The notes below the pieces were generated by a model, which did no database searches, was not told where the DNA came from, and saw only the letters and a list, made by a program, of their open reading frames with translations. A stretch of 64,000 nt of DNA from Microbispora sp. ZYX-F-249. GTDB lineage: Bacteria; Actinomycetota; Actinomycetes; Streptosporangiales; Streptosporangiaceae. The stretch covers positions 62,001 through 126,000 of the forward strand of contig NZ_JBDJAW010000023.1 of NCBI RefSeq assembly GCF_039649665.1, given 5' to 3'. The translations under genes and the position numbers were made by a program. This document shows positions 16,169 to 23,765 of the stretch, piece after piece. How positions within the stretch are numbered: position 1 is the stretch's first letter; the number at the start of each line of letters is the position of its first letter.

Positions 16169-18478
16169 ATGCATTCTCCCCCACGCGGCATTCTCGCCGC
16201 CCGACGCCGGGCCAGTCGACGACGACTGGCTTGGCTGCTGACCCCCATCCTGGTATTGGTAACAATTGGGGTCAGTCCTTCCGCATCCCAGGCGCTTCCG
16301 ATCGGTGTAGGAACGCCGGTGCAATTCACGCTCACCGACAACCAGGGTGCGTGGTTCGACACCGGTGCGACGCTGTTCGGCACGCGGTCGCTCGGCGTCG
16401 CCGTGACGCCGCGGACCAAGCTCGCGTCGCTGCCGTTGAACACCGACACGCTGCTCAACGGCGATCTCGGCGGCGGCCTGCTCAACCTGCCGCTGCTCGA
16501 CGGCAACGCGCCGCTGATCGGCAGCCTCGGTGTGAACGTCAACAGCCTGCTCAACCTCGACCAGCTCAACTCGGCGGTCGACGCGGCGGGCGGCTTGCTC
16601 GGATTCCTGAACCCAACGATCCAGCGTGCCAAGACGCAGATCAACCAGCTCAGCCAGCAGTTGTCGACGGTGCCGGACAGCAGCGCCGTCCCGCTCGGCA
16701 ACCTGCCCGTGGGGCTCGACCTGATGCGCACGCTCAACGAGGTCGCCGCGCTGGCGCCCGCGGACCTGAGCCTCGCGCCGAAGGCGAAGTTCACGGTGGC
16801 GGCGCCGGCGGCCGCCTCGGCCCACTCGGTGACCAGCCTGATCTGGCCGGTCGGCGCGCAGCCGCTCGACCAGAACAGTGCGTTCATCGGCAACGCCGAG
16901 GCCAACCTGACCGAACCGGGCCTGTACGCGTGGGTCTGCAAGATCCACCCGTACATGCTCGGCGCTGTGGTCGTGGACGACCCGCTCACGCCCGGCCTGG
17001 ACTTCGGCAAGAAGCTCAACGTCAACGTCAAGGGCGGAATCGTCGTGCCCAGCTCGGCCGACGTGGTGCAGGAGCTCGTGCAGAAGTTCTTCCGGATCAC
17101 CACGCCCGACAACTGGCAGGTCTTCAGCAACACGCAGACCAAGAACTGGAACCCCTACTACCCGCCCGCGCCGATCCTGCAGTATGACGCGAACGAGCAG
17201 CCGGTGATCATCCCGAGCCTCGACGCGTACTACAACAGCAAGTTCAACGAGGGCGTCACGCTGCCCGCGCTGACCCAGCGGCCGAGCGTGCCCGGCGTCG
17301 GTGAGCTCTGGGTCGACACCCAGATGGAGCAGTACGCCGGCAAGGTCAAGTCCGGCGCGGCGACCAAGGTCGACGTGCAGAACTGGACCGTAGCCCGGAA
17401 GGTGGCGCTACCACAGATCAACCTCAACAATCCGCACAATATGTGGTCGGACCGCGATGGAAAGTACATCTATCAGACGGAATGGTTCTCCGACCGCCTG
17501 ACCGTGTTCGACCGGACCACGGGTAAGCTCGTGCGAACTATCCAGGTCGGCCCGGACCCATCCCATGTGATGACCCGGACCGACACCGACCAGATCCACG
17601 TCGCCATCAACGCCGGCAACGCGGTGGTCGAACTGAGTCCGGGTGCCACGCAGATCGACAGACGCATCCTGGTGCAGGGTCCCGGCAAGACACCGGCCCA
17701 CCCGCACGCGCACTGGATGAGCGCCGACGGGCACACCATGGTCACGCCGAACGTCAACCACAACGACTCGACGATCGTCGACGTGCCGTCGGGCTCGATC
17801 CAGGAGGTGCAGACCGAGCAGCTGCCCATCGCGACCGGCATGATGCCGGACTCCTCGAAGTACTACGTGGCCAACTTCCTCGGCCAGAGCGTCTCCTGCA
17901 TCTCGCTGGACGGGCCGGCGTGCCGCAGCGACAGCGGCACGAACGTCGGCTACAAGGCCATCAACCTGTGGGCGAACTACGACATGGTGACCGGGGCGAC
18001 CACCGGGAGCTTCGGCGGCCTGCCGATCCAGATCCCGGTCAGCCCTGACGGCAACGTGGCGTTCGTGGCGAACACGCTCACGAGCAACATCGCCGTCATC
18101 GACACCAAGACCGACAAGGTCATCAAGTACCTGCCGTGCGACTCCGGCTGTCACGGCATCAACTTCGGTGCCAAGCGCGGCGGCGGCTACTACGCCTACG
18201 TGTCGAGCAAGTTCGCCAACACCCTCGCCGTTATCGACCCCGACCCCAACGGCGACGGCAGCCCCGCCGACTCCACGATCGTCGGCAAGATGGTTCTCGA
18301 CTCGGCCGCGGGCACCGCCGTGGATGACGTCGTGACCGGCTACAACGGCATGGGCGGGCAGGGCGTCTTGCCCTACCCGATCGTCTACAACGGCTGGGTG
18401 CAGAACGCCACGCCGGAGATGGCGAACCAGCTCACGTGTGCCCAGCTCAACCCCATCAACCCGGGGGTCTGCGAGTAA
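16169..18478 (+). CDS. Secreted cupredoxin / YVTN beta-propeller fusion protein
   Basis: 769 aa from ATG 16169, with an ideal AGGAGGAG site. An Arg-rich N-terminus (ILAARRRASRRR) precedes a hydrophobic stretch and a cleavage site near ASQA-LPIG (about 43), so it is exported. The middle (about 205-272) is a cupredoxin with type-1 copper ligands His219, Cys257, His260 and Met263 (VCKIHPYM). Residues about 405-740 form a YVTN/WD-like propeller (YIYQTEWFSDRLTVFDRTTGK; VAFVANTLTSNIAVIDTKTDK). Its blades are rich in His: His423, His466, His477, His511, His513, His515, His522, His531 and His662. About 130 residues between the first strand and the cupredoxin are Leu/Asn-rich and unrecognised. It is first in the copper module. 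An electron-transfer or copper-binding role is inferred. Confidence 0.75.
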   Translation: MHSPPRGILAARRRASRRRLAWLLTPILVLVTIGVSPSASQALPIGVGTPVQFTLTDNQGAWFDTGATLFGTRSLGVAVTPRTKLASLPLNTDTLLNGDLGGGLLNLPLLDGNAPLIGSLGVNVNSLLNLDQLNSAVDAAGGLLGFLNPTIQRAKTQINQLSQQLSTVPDSSAVPLGNLPVGLDLMRTLNEVAALAPADLSLAPKAKFTVAAPAAASAHSVTSLIWPVGAQPLDQNSAFIGNAEANLTEPGLYAWVCKIHPYMLGAVVVDDPLTPGLDFGKKLNVNVKGGIVVPSSADVVQELVQKFFRITTPDNWQVFSNTQTKNWNPYYPPAPILQYDANEQPVIIPSLDAYYNSKFNEGVTLPALTQRPSVPGVGELWVDTQMEQYAGKVKSGAATKVDVQNWTVARKVALPQINLNNPHNMWSDRDGKYIYQTEWFSDRLTVFDRTTGKLVRTIQVGPDPSHVMTRTDTDQIHVAINAGNAVVELSPGATQIDRRILVQGPGKTPAHPHAHWMSADGHTMVTPNVNHNDSTIVDVPSGSIQEVQTEQLPIATGMMPDSSKYYVANFLGQSVSCISLDGPACRSDSGTNVGYKAINLWANYDMVTGATTGSFGGLPIQIPVSPDGNVAFVANTLTSNIAVIDTKTDKVIKYLPCDSGCHGINFGAKRGGGYYAYVSSKFANTLAVIDPDPNGDGSPADSTIVGKMVLDSAAGTAVDDVVTGYNGMGGQGVLPYPIVYNGWVQNATPEMANQLTCAQLNPINPGVCE

Positions 18479-18495
18479 CTGCGGGCCCGCACTGC

Positions 18496-18530
18496 GGGGG
18501 AGGGACCGTAAAGCGGACGGTCCCTCCCCC
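18496..18530 (+). terminator. Strong hairpin after the cupredoxin-propeller gene
   Basis: GGGGGAGGGACCGT (18496-18509) and ACGGTCCCTCCCCC (18517-18530) form a perfect 14-bp stem around AAAGCGG. There is no T-tract, as is usual for actinomycete terminators, so it may end or attenuate transcription between the first two genes of the copper module. Confidence 0.65.
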
Positions 18531-18625
18531 TGACCAGGGCCCCCGATCGCGCACCACCCACGCCGGTCCATTCGGCCGCCGACACGTGGGCGCGTGCATT
18601 CCACAGTAGACGAGGAAGTACACCC

Positions 18626-20005
18626 ATGTCTGATACGACCGCGCCGGAGCCCTTCGCGGCCCTCCGGCGTGCCCTCTCCAACGCCTCGCCACCGGTACGG
18701 CGGCTGATGCTGATCGGCGTGATCGCGCTCTCGATGCTGGTCTCCGGCGTGGCACTGTTCGCGCCGAAGGCCGCGAACAGTGCCACGAACCACACGATCG
18801 CGATCAAGAACTTCGCGTTCACACCGGACGTGCTCACGCTGGCGCCCGGCGACACGGTCACGTTCGTCAACCAGGAGACGGACGGTACCGTCCACGCCAT
18901 CCGCGGCGACTTCACGTCCCCGGACCTGCCGCCCGGGGCGAGCTTCATGGTCACCGTCAGCGCCGCCGGCTCGTACAACTACTACTGCAGTTTCCACCCG
19001 TACATGACCGGCATCATCAACGCCGGAACGGCACCGCCGTCGCCGTCGCCGTCCCGGTCACCGAGCGCGAGCCCGTCGCCGTCCCGCTCACCGAGCGCGA
19101 ACCCGTCGCCGAGTGGCAGCCCGGGCGCGAGCCCGAGCCCGAGCGTCACCCCGACGCCGCCGCCCGGCACCGCGCCCTGCGACAAGCCGGTCCTCGGCGC
19201 CGACCAGGGCGATGGCACCCGGCTGGCCGCCTACGAGCTGGTCGGCACCGTCAAGGTGTTCAAGCTGTGCATGTCGCAGACCGACTGGGAGGTCTCGCCC
19301 GGGGTGGTGAAGCCGGCGTACACGTTCAACGGCATAGTGCCCGGCCCCACCATCAAGGTCAACGAGGGCGACAAGGTGCGGGTCATCGTGCAGAACGACC
19401 TGCCGGAGCACACGGCGGTGCACTGGCACGGCATGCAACTGCCGAACGCGCAGGACGGCGTGCCGGACATCACCCAGCCGCACATCATGCCCGGCGAGAC
19501 CTACACCTACGAGTGGACCGCCAAGTCGACCGGAACGCACTGGTACCACTCGCACATGGGCGGCGGCCAGGTCGGCCGGGGCCTCTACGGTGCGCTCCTG
19601 GTGACCCCGACGCTGGGCGACATCGCCGCCGACAAGCACTACACCATCGAGATCGGCGACGGTTCCAACGGGTTCACCTTCAACGGCAAGTCGTACCCGG
19701 CGACCGTGCCGCTGACGGCGGCGGTCAACCAGAAGGTCCACGTCCGGCTGATCGGCACGGGCCCCGAGATGATCCACCCGATGCACCTGCACGGGGTGCC
19801 GTTCCAGGTCGTGGCCCAAGACGGCAACAAGCTCGCCTCACCGTACACCGTGGACACGCTCAACGTCGGCGTCGGACAGACGTACGACATCGTGTTCCAG
19901 CCCAAAGAGCCCGGGAAGTGGTTGCTGCACTGCCACATCTTCTCCCACTCCGAGGGACCCAACGGCATGATCGGCCTCGTGACGGTCGTCAATGTAACGG
20001 CCTGA
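18626..20005 (+). CDS. Cupredoxin-multicopper oxidase fusion, membrane-anchored
   Basis: 459 aa from ATG 18626. A hydrophobic segment (27-47) anchors or exports it. Residues 52-133 are an extra cupredoxin with type-1 copper ligands His90, Cys121, His124 and Met127 (YCSFHPYM), the same motif style as the preceding gene. A Pro/Ser linker (137-180), built partly of a duplicated SPSPSRSPSA unit, follows. Residues 185-459 are a two-domain multicopper oxidase with all copper motifs: HWHG (266-269), HWYHSHMG (305-312), HPMHLHG (384-390) and HCHIFSH...M (435-448). It could oxidise Cu(I) or phenolics, or act as a nitrite-reductase-like enzyme; sequence alone does not decide. The N-terminal cupredoxin may feed electrons to the oxidase core. 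Confidence 0.85.
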   Translation: MSDTTAPEPFAALRRALSNASPPVRRLMLIGVIALSMLVSGVALFAPKAANSATNHTIAIKNFAFTPDVLTLAPGDTVTFVNQETDGTVHAIRGDFTSPDLPPGASFMVTVSAAGSYNYYCSFHPYMTGIINAGTAPPSPSPSRSPSASPSPSRSPSANPSPSGSPGASPSPSVTPTPPPGTAPCDKPVLGADQGDGTRLAAYELVGTVKVFKLCMSQTDWEVSPGVVKPAYTFNGIVPGPTIKVNEGDKVRVIVQNDLPEHTAVHWHGMQLPNAQDGVPDITQPHIMPGETYTYEWTAKSTGTHWYHSHMGGGQVGRGLYGALLVTPTLGDIAADKHYTIEIGDGSNGFTFNGKSYPATVPLTAAVNQKVHVRLIGTGPEMIHPMHLHGVPFQVVAQDGNKLASPYTVDTLNVGVGQTYDIVFQPKEPGKWLLHCHIFSHSEGPNGMIGLVTVVNVTA

Positions 20006-20102
20006 TCGCCGGCTGAACCCGCCTCCGAACCCGTGCCGGTCAGCCGTGAGCGCACCTGGCCGGCACGGGCTTCACATACCGATACGCGCAAGGAGTCCGT
20101 GC

Positions 20103-20849
20103 ATGAAGCCCATCCGTGCCGTCGCCGCGACGCTCGTCGCCGGCGTCGCCGTCCTGCTCGCCCCCACCTCGCCGGCGTGGGCTCACGTCACCGTTTCCCC
20201 CTCGGTCGCCACCACCGGCGGCCACGGCACGTTCGCGTTCAAGGTGCCCGACGAGCGCGCGGACGCGAACACGACCCGCGTCGAGGTCGTCTTCCCGGAG
20301 AACGCCCAGCTCACCAGCGTCTCCCTGCGCCCCGTCCCGGGCTGGAAGGCCACTGTCACCACCCGGCAGCTGCCGAACGCCGCGTCCGCCGGGCCCGACG
20401 ACGAGGCCGCCAACAAGGCCGTCACGGGCATCGTGTGGGAGGGCGGCGCCATCAAGCCCGGCGAGTTCCAGGTCTTCGAGGTGTCCCTCGGCCCGCTGCC
20501 CACCACGCCCGGCCAACTCGTGTTCAAGGCGCTGCAGACCTACAGCAACGGTGAGGTCGTCCGCTGGATCGACATCCCGGAGGCCGGCGCGCCACGGCCC
20601 GAACACCCGGCGCCGGTGATCGACGTCAAGCCGGCGGACGCGCAGGCCAACGCGCCCGCCGCGGCCACCCCCATCCCCACCCCCACCCCCACCGGCGACA
20701 GCGTCGCTCGCCTGCTCGGCTGGGCCGGCCTCGCGCTCGGCGCCCTCGCGCTGCTGACGGCGGCCGCGACCGGGCTGCGCCGGCGCACCCCGGCGCCGGC
20801 CTCCGCGCCGCTCGCGGAGGCGGAGACCGCCGCGCGGCTCTCGCCGTGA
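20103..20849 (+). CDS. YcnI family copper-binding protein (DUF1775)
   Basis: 248 aa from ATG 20103, with AAGGAG 7 nt upstream. The signal peptide ends at SPAWA-H, leaving an N-terminal His on the mature protein. In characterised YcnI proteins that His, with a Glu and a Trp, forms a Cu(II) site. The DUF1775 domain (about 28-170) has HVTVSPS, TTRVEVVFPE, VPGWKA and GEVVRWID. A Pro/Thr linker leads to a C-terminal helix (about 203-222) followed by Arg-Arg-Arg, which anchors the domain outside the membrane. It overlaps the CopC-CopD gene by the GTGA at 20846-20849, the usual ycnI-ycnJ pairing. Confidence 0.9.
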   Translation: MKPIRAVAATLVAGVAVLLAPTSPAWAHVTVSPSVATTGGHGTFAFKVPDERADANTTRVEVVFPENAQLTSVSLRPVPGWKATVTTRQLPNAASAGPDDEAANKAVTGIVWEGGAIKPGEFQVFEVSLGPLPTTPGQLVFKALQTYSNGEVVRWIDIPEAGAPRPEHPAPVIDVKPADAQANAPAAATPIPTPTPTGDSVARLLGWAGLALGALALLTAAATGLRRRTPAPASAPLAEAETAARLSP

Positions 20850-22603
20850 CCCGCACCAGGACGCGCGGCGCGGGGCTCGCCGTCCTCCTCGCAGGGTTCG
20901 CCACCGCCGTGTCCCTCGTGGTGGCGAGCCCTGCCTGGGCGCACGCGGAACTGGCCGACGCCGCGCCGGCCAACGGCCAGATCTACCAGGACTCCCCTCG
21001 GACGCTGCTGCTGCAGTTCACCGACCCGGTGACCGTGCCGCCGGACGGCGTGCGGCTGTTCGGCCCAGACGGCGCCCGCATCGGCATCGGCGCACCGGTC
21101 CACCGCGTGGGCGACGACACGTCGGTGGAGGCCCCGCTGAACGGGAAACTCGCCGACGGCGTCTACACCGTCTCATGGCGGGTGGTGTCCTCCGACAGCC
21201 ACCCGGTGCAGGGCGCCTACACCTTCACCGTCGGTACACCGGGCAGCCGCCCGGCCGGCGTCACACCCCCGGGCGATCGTTCCGGCGATGCCGCGACGGC
21301 GTACGGCGCCGCCCGGTGGGCCGCGTTCGCAGGGTTCGCCGTGCTGGTCGGCACCGCGTTCTACCTGGCGTGGTGCTGGCCGGCCGGTGCGCGGCGACGG
21401 CCGGCCCGGCGGGCGTTGTGGGCCGGCTGGGGCGCCAGCCTCGCCGCCGCGATCGCCTCCGGCCTGTTGTACGGGCCGTACGTGGCCGACGGCGATCTGG
21501 CGGGCGCCTTCGACCCGCGGCTGCTGTCCACGACGTGGGCCACCGGCCTGGGCCGTGCCCTCGGGATTCGCGTCGGTCTGCTGCTCGCCGCGGCGCCCGC
21601 GCTCGTCTGGCTGCTGAACCGCTACCCGGACGCGCCGGACCGCCGCACGCGGTGGACGGCCGCGGCGGCGGTGCTCGCGGCCGCCGCGGCGCTCGCCGCG
21701 ACCTGGAGCATCGCGAACCACAGCGTGACGGGCCAGGCCGGCGGGTTCGCCGTGCCGGTCGACGTCGTGCACCTCGTCGCCGGCTCGGTCTGGCTCGGGG
21801 GTCTCGTCGCGCTCGCCATGACGCACGTGCCGGCCCGCGACGCCGTGACCCTGCGTGTGGCGGTGCCCCGGTTCTCGCACACGGCGCTGGTGTGCGTGAC
21901 GCTCATGGTCGCCACCGGCCTGTTCCAGGCATGGCGGCAGGTCGGGTCGCTGCCGACGCTGTTCGCCACCGCGTACGGCCGGGTTCTGCTGGCGAAGGTC
22001 GCCCTCGTGGTCGTGCTGGTCGCGTTCGGCGCCGCCGCCCGCGGATGGGTCGCCCGCCATTACGGCGCGGGCGGCAACCGGCGCCGCGGCGGCCCTGACC
22101 CGCACCAGCTCTACGCGTTCTACCGGCGGCTGCTGGCCGAGACGGCGGTGGGCGCCGTCGTGCTCGGCCTGTCCGCCGCGTTGGTCGCCATGGAGCCGGC
22201 CCGCTCGGCGTACGCCGGGCGCCGCTCGACGGCGGCGCCCGCGAACACGGCGGCGCCGGTGCCGGCCGTGCCCACACCCGTGCCGTTCTCGGCCGGCTCC
22301 GGCCCCGCCGCGCGCGGTGCGGTGCTGCTCGCGGTGTTTCCGCCCAAGGTGGGGCCGGCGCAGCTGCACCTGTCGGTGCTCGACCCGAACGGCGCGCCGC
22401 TCAACGTGCCGGAGGTGCACGCCGCCATGACCCTCACAGACCGGGACCTCGGGCCGATCCCGGTGGAGCTCCAGGGCGCCGGCGGGCACTACATCGGCCA
22501 GCTGAACCTGCCGTTCCCGGGTCGCTGGCAGGCCGTTCTCACGGTCCGCACCACGGAGACGGACGAGGCCACGGTTCGCGTCGTGGTCGACGTGAGCGCA
22601 TGA
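20846..22603 (+). CDS. CopC-CopD (YcnJ-type) copper import/resistance fusion protein
   Basis: 585 aa from GTG 20846, coupled to ycnI. The signal peptide ends in SPAWA-HAEL, exposing the N-terminal copper-binding His of the CopC domain (about 32-130). The second site is in SSDSHPVQGAYTF. The middle (about 150-440) has about eight membrane helices of the CopD family, including IANHSVTG and HLVAGSVWLGGLVALA, where His residues likely bind copper in transit. The C-terminal ~110 residues are an extracytoplasmic beta-rich domain (FPPKVGPAQLHLSVLDPNGAP) seen in some YcnJ proteins. Together with YcnI it probably brings copper across the membrane, perhaps to supply the multicopper oxidase. Confidence 0.88.
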   Translation: MTRTRTRGAGLAVLLAGFATAVSLVVASPAWAHAELADAAPANGQIYQDSPRTLLLQFTDPVTVPPDGVRLFGPDGARIGIGAPVHRVGDDTSVEAPLNGKLADGVYTVSWRVVSSDSHPVQGAYTFTVGTPGSRPAGVTPPGDRSGDAATAYGAARWAAFAGFAVLVGTAFYLAWCWPAGARRRPARRALWAGWGASLAAAIASGLLYGPYVADGDLAGAFDPRLLSTTWATGLGRALGIRVGLLLAAAPALVWLLNRYPDAPDRRTRWTAAAAVLAAAAALAATWSIANHSVTGQAGGFAVPVDVVHLVAGSVWLGGLVALAMTHVPARDAVTLRVAVPRFSHTALVCVTLMVATGLFQAWRQVGSLPTLFATAYGRVLLAKVALVVVLVAFGAAARGWVARHYGAGGNRRRGGPDPHQLYAFYRRLLAETAVGAVVLGLSAALVAMEPARSAYAGRRSTAAPANTAAPVPAVPTPVPFSAGSGPAARGAVLLAVFPPKVGPAQLHLSVLDPNGAPLNVPEVHAAMTLTDRDLGPIPVELQGAGGHYIGQLNLPFPGRWQAVLTVRTTETDEATVRVVVDVSA

Positions 22604-22670
22604 AGGGCGGATTCGGACACGCCACGCGGCACGCGGGCCGAGATCCACACGGCGTCAAGGTTCTCGGCCC

Positions 22671-23765
22671 TCAGCTCAAATGATGGAACTCGGGCTTCGG
22701 GTGCATGAGGAAGTCGTGGTGCGAGATGTTCCACGCGTACGCCCCGGCCATGGCGAAGGCGACGACGTCGCCGACGGCGAGTGAGGCGGTGACGCGGCGG
22801 GCGAAGACGTCCTTGGGGGTGCACAGCTGCCCCACGAGGGTCACCGGCCCGTCCGCGCCGTCCCCACCCCTCGGGAGCACGGCGAACGGCTGGTCGTGTC
22901 CCTTCGTCACCGGGGTCCGCAGGTGGTGCGTGCCGCCGGACAGGACGGCGAAGCGCTCCCCGTGGACGCGTTTCACGTCGAGCACGGTGGTGAGGTACCA
23001 CCCGCAGTAGGCCGTCAGGGCGCGTCCCGGCTCCACGCGCAGGGTCTCGCCCGGCAGCGCCAGCCTCCGCAGGCCCGCGCCGTACGCCGCCCAGTCGAAC
23101 CGCTCGTGCGGGCGGGTGTAGGAGACGGCCATGCCGCCGCCCAGGTTGAACTCGCGCAGGCCGAGGCTCCTGCCGTATTTGAGGACGGCCTCGCCGAGCG
23201 CGAGCAGGTCAGGGGCGGCCAGGCCGCTCGCGAGGTGGGCGTGGAGGCCGCGCAGCCGCACCGGCGAGGAGCCGAGCAGGGCCAGGCACTCGGCGATCCC
23301 GCCGGGGTCCATGCCGAACGGTGTGGCCCCGCCGCCCATGGTGAGGGCCGCGCCGGTGACCTCGACGTCGAGGTTGACCCGCAGCAGCACGTCCGCCGGT
23401 TCCCGCATCCGCCGCAGCTCGGCCGGGCTCTCGACGTGCCAGCGGTACGCCGAGGGGGCGAGGGCCAGCTCCGCGCCGGTCTTCCCCGGCCCGCCGAAGC
23501 TCACCGGGATCTCCGGCAGCACCGCCCTGACGTGGGCGAACTCGCCGCCCGAGGAGACCTCGAAGCCGTCCACGTGCGGTGCCAGCGCACGCAGCACCTC
23601 CGGGTCGGGATTGGCCTTGACGGCGTAGCAGATCTCCGTCCCCGCCAGGGCGGCCCGTACGCCGGCGGCGTGGCGGGCGAGCCCGGCCAGGTCGTAGACG
23701 TAGGCGGGGACGTCGTCCAGCGACTCGGCGACCTTCCGCACGCCCGCCGGGACCTCGATGCTCAT
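22671..23765 (-). CDS. Type III PLP-dependent decarboxylase, siderophore operon (PvsE-like)
   Basis: 364 aa; ATG at 23765 overlaps the stop of the upstream synthetase (ATGA). It belongs to the fold-III ornithine/diaminopimelate decarboxylase family: YAVKANPDPEVL with PLP Lys50, GFEVSSGGE, HAHLASGL, NLGGGMAVSY (phosphate loop), VEPGRALTAYCG and QLCTPKDVF with the catalytic Cys. In vibrioferrin biosynthesis PvsE decarboxylates a serine-derived unit, and in staphyloferrin B SbnH decarboxylates a diaminopropionate unit. The gene set here (ATP-grasp, two IucA/IucC enzymes, this decarboxylase) matches the pvs layout better. It is last in the operon and converges with the CopC-CopD gene. Confidence 0.8.
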   Translation of the reverse strand: MSIEVPAGVRKVAESLDDVPAYVYDLAGLARHAAGVRAALAGTEICYAVKANPDPEVLRALAPHVDGFEVSSGGEFAHVRAVLPEIPVSFGGPGKTGAELALAPSAYRWHVESPAELRRMREPADVLLRVNLDVEVTGAALTMGGGATPFGMDPGGIAECLALLGSSPVRLRGLHAHLASGLAAPDLLALGEAVLKYGRSLGLREFNLGGGMAVSYTRPHERFDWAAYGAGLRRLALPGETLRVEPGRALTAYCGWYLTTVLDVKRVHGERFAVLSGGTHHLRTPVTKGHDQPFAVLPRGGDGADGPVTLVGQLCTPKDVFARRVTASLAVGDVVAFAMAGAYAWNISHHDFLMHPKPEFHHLS

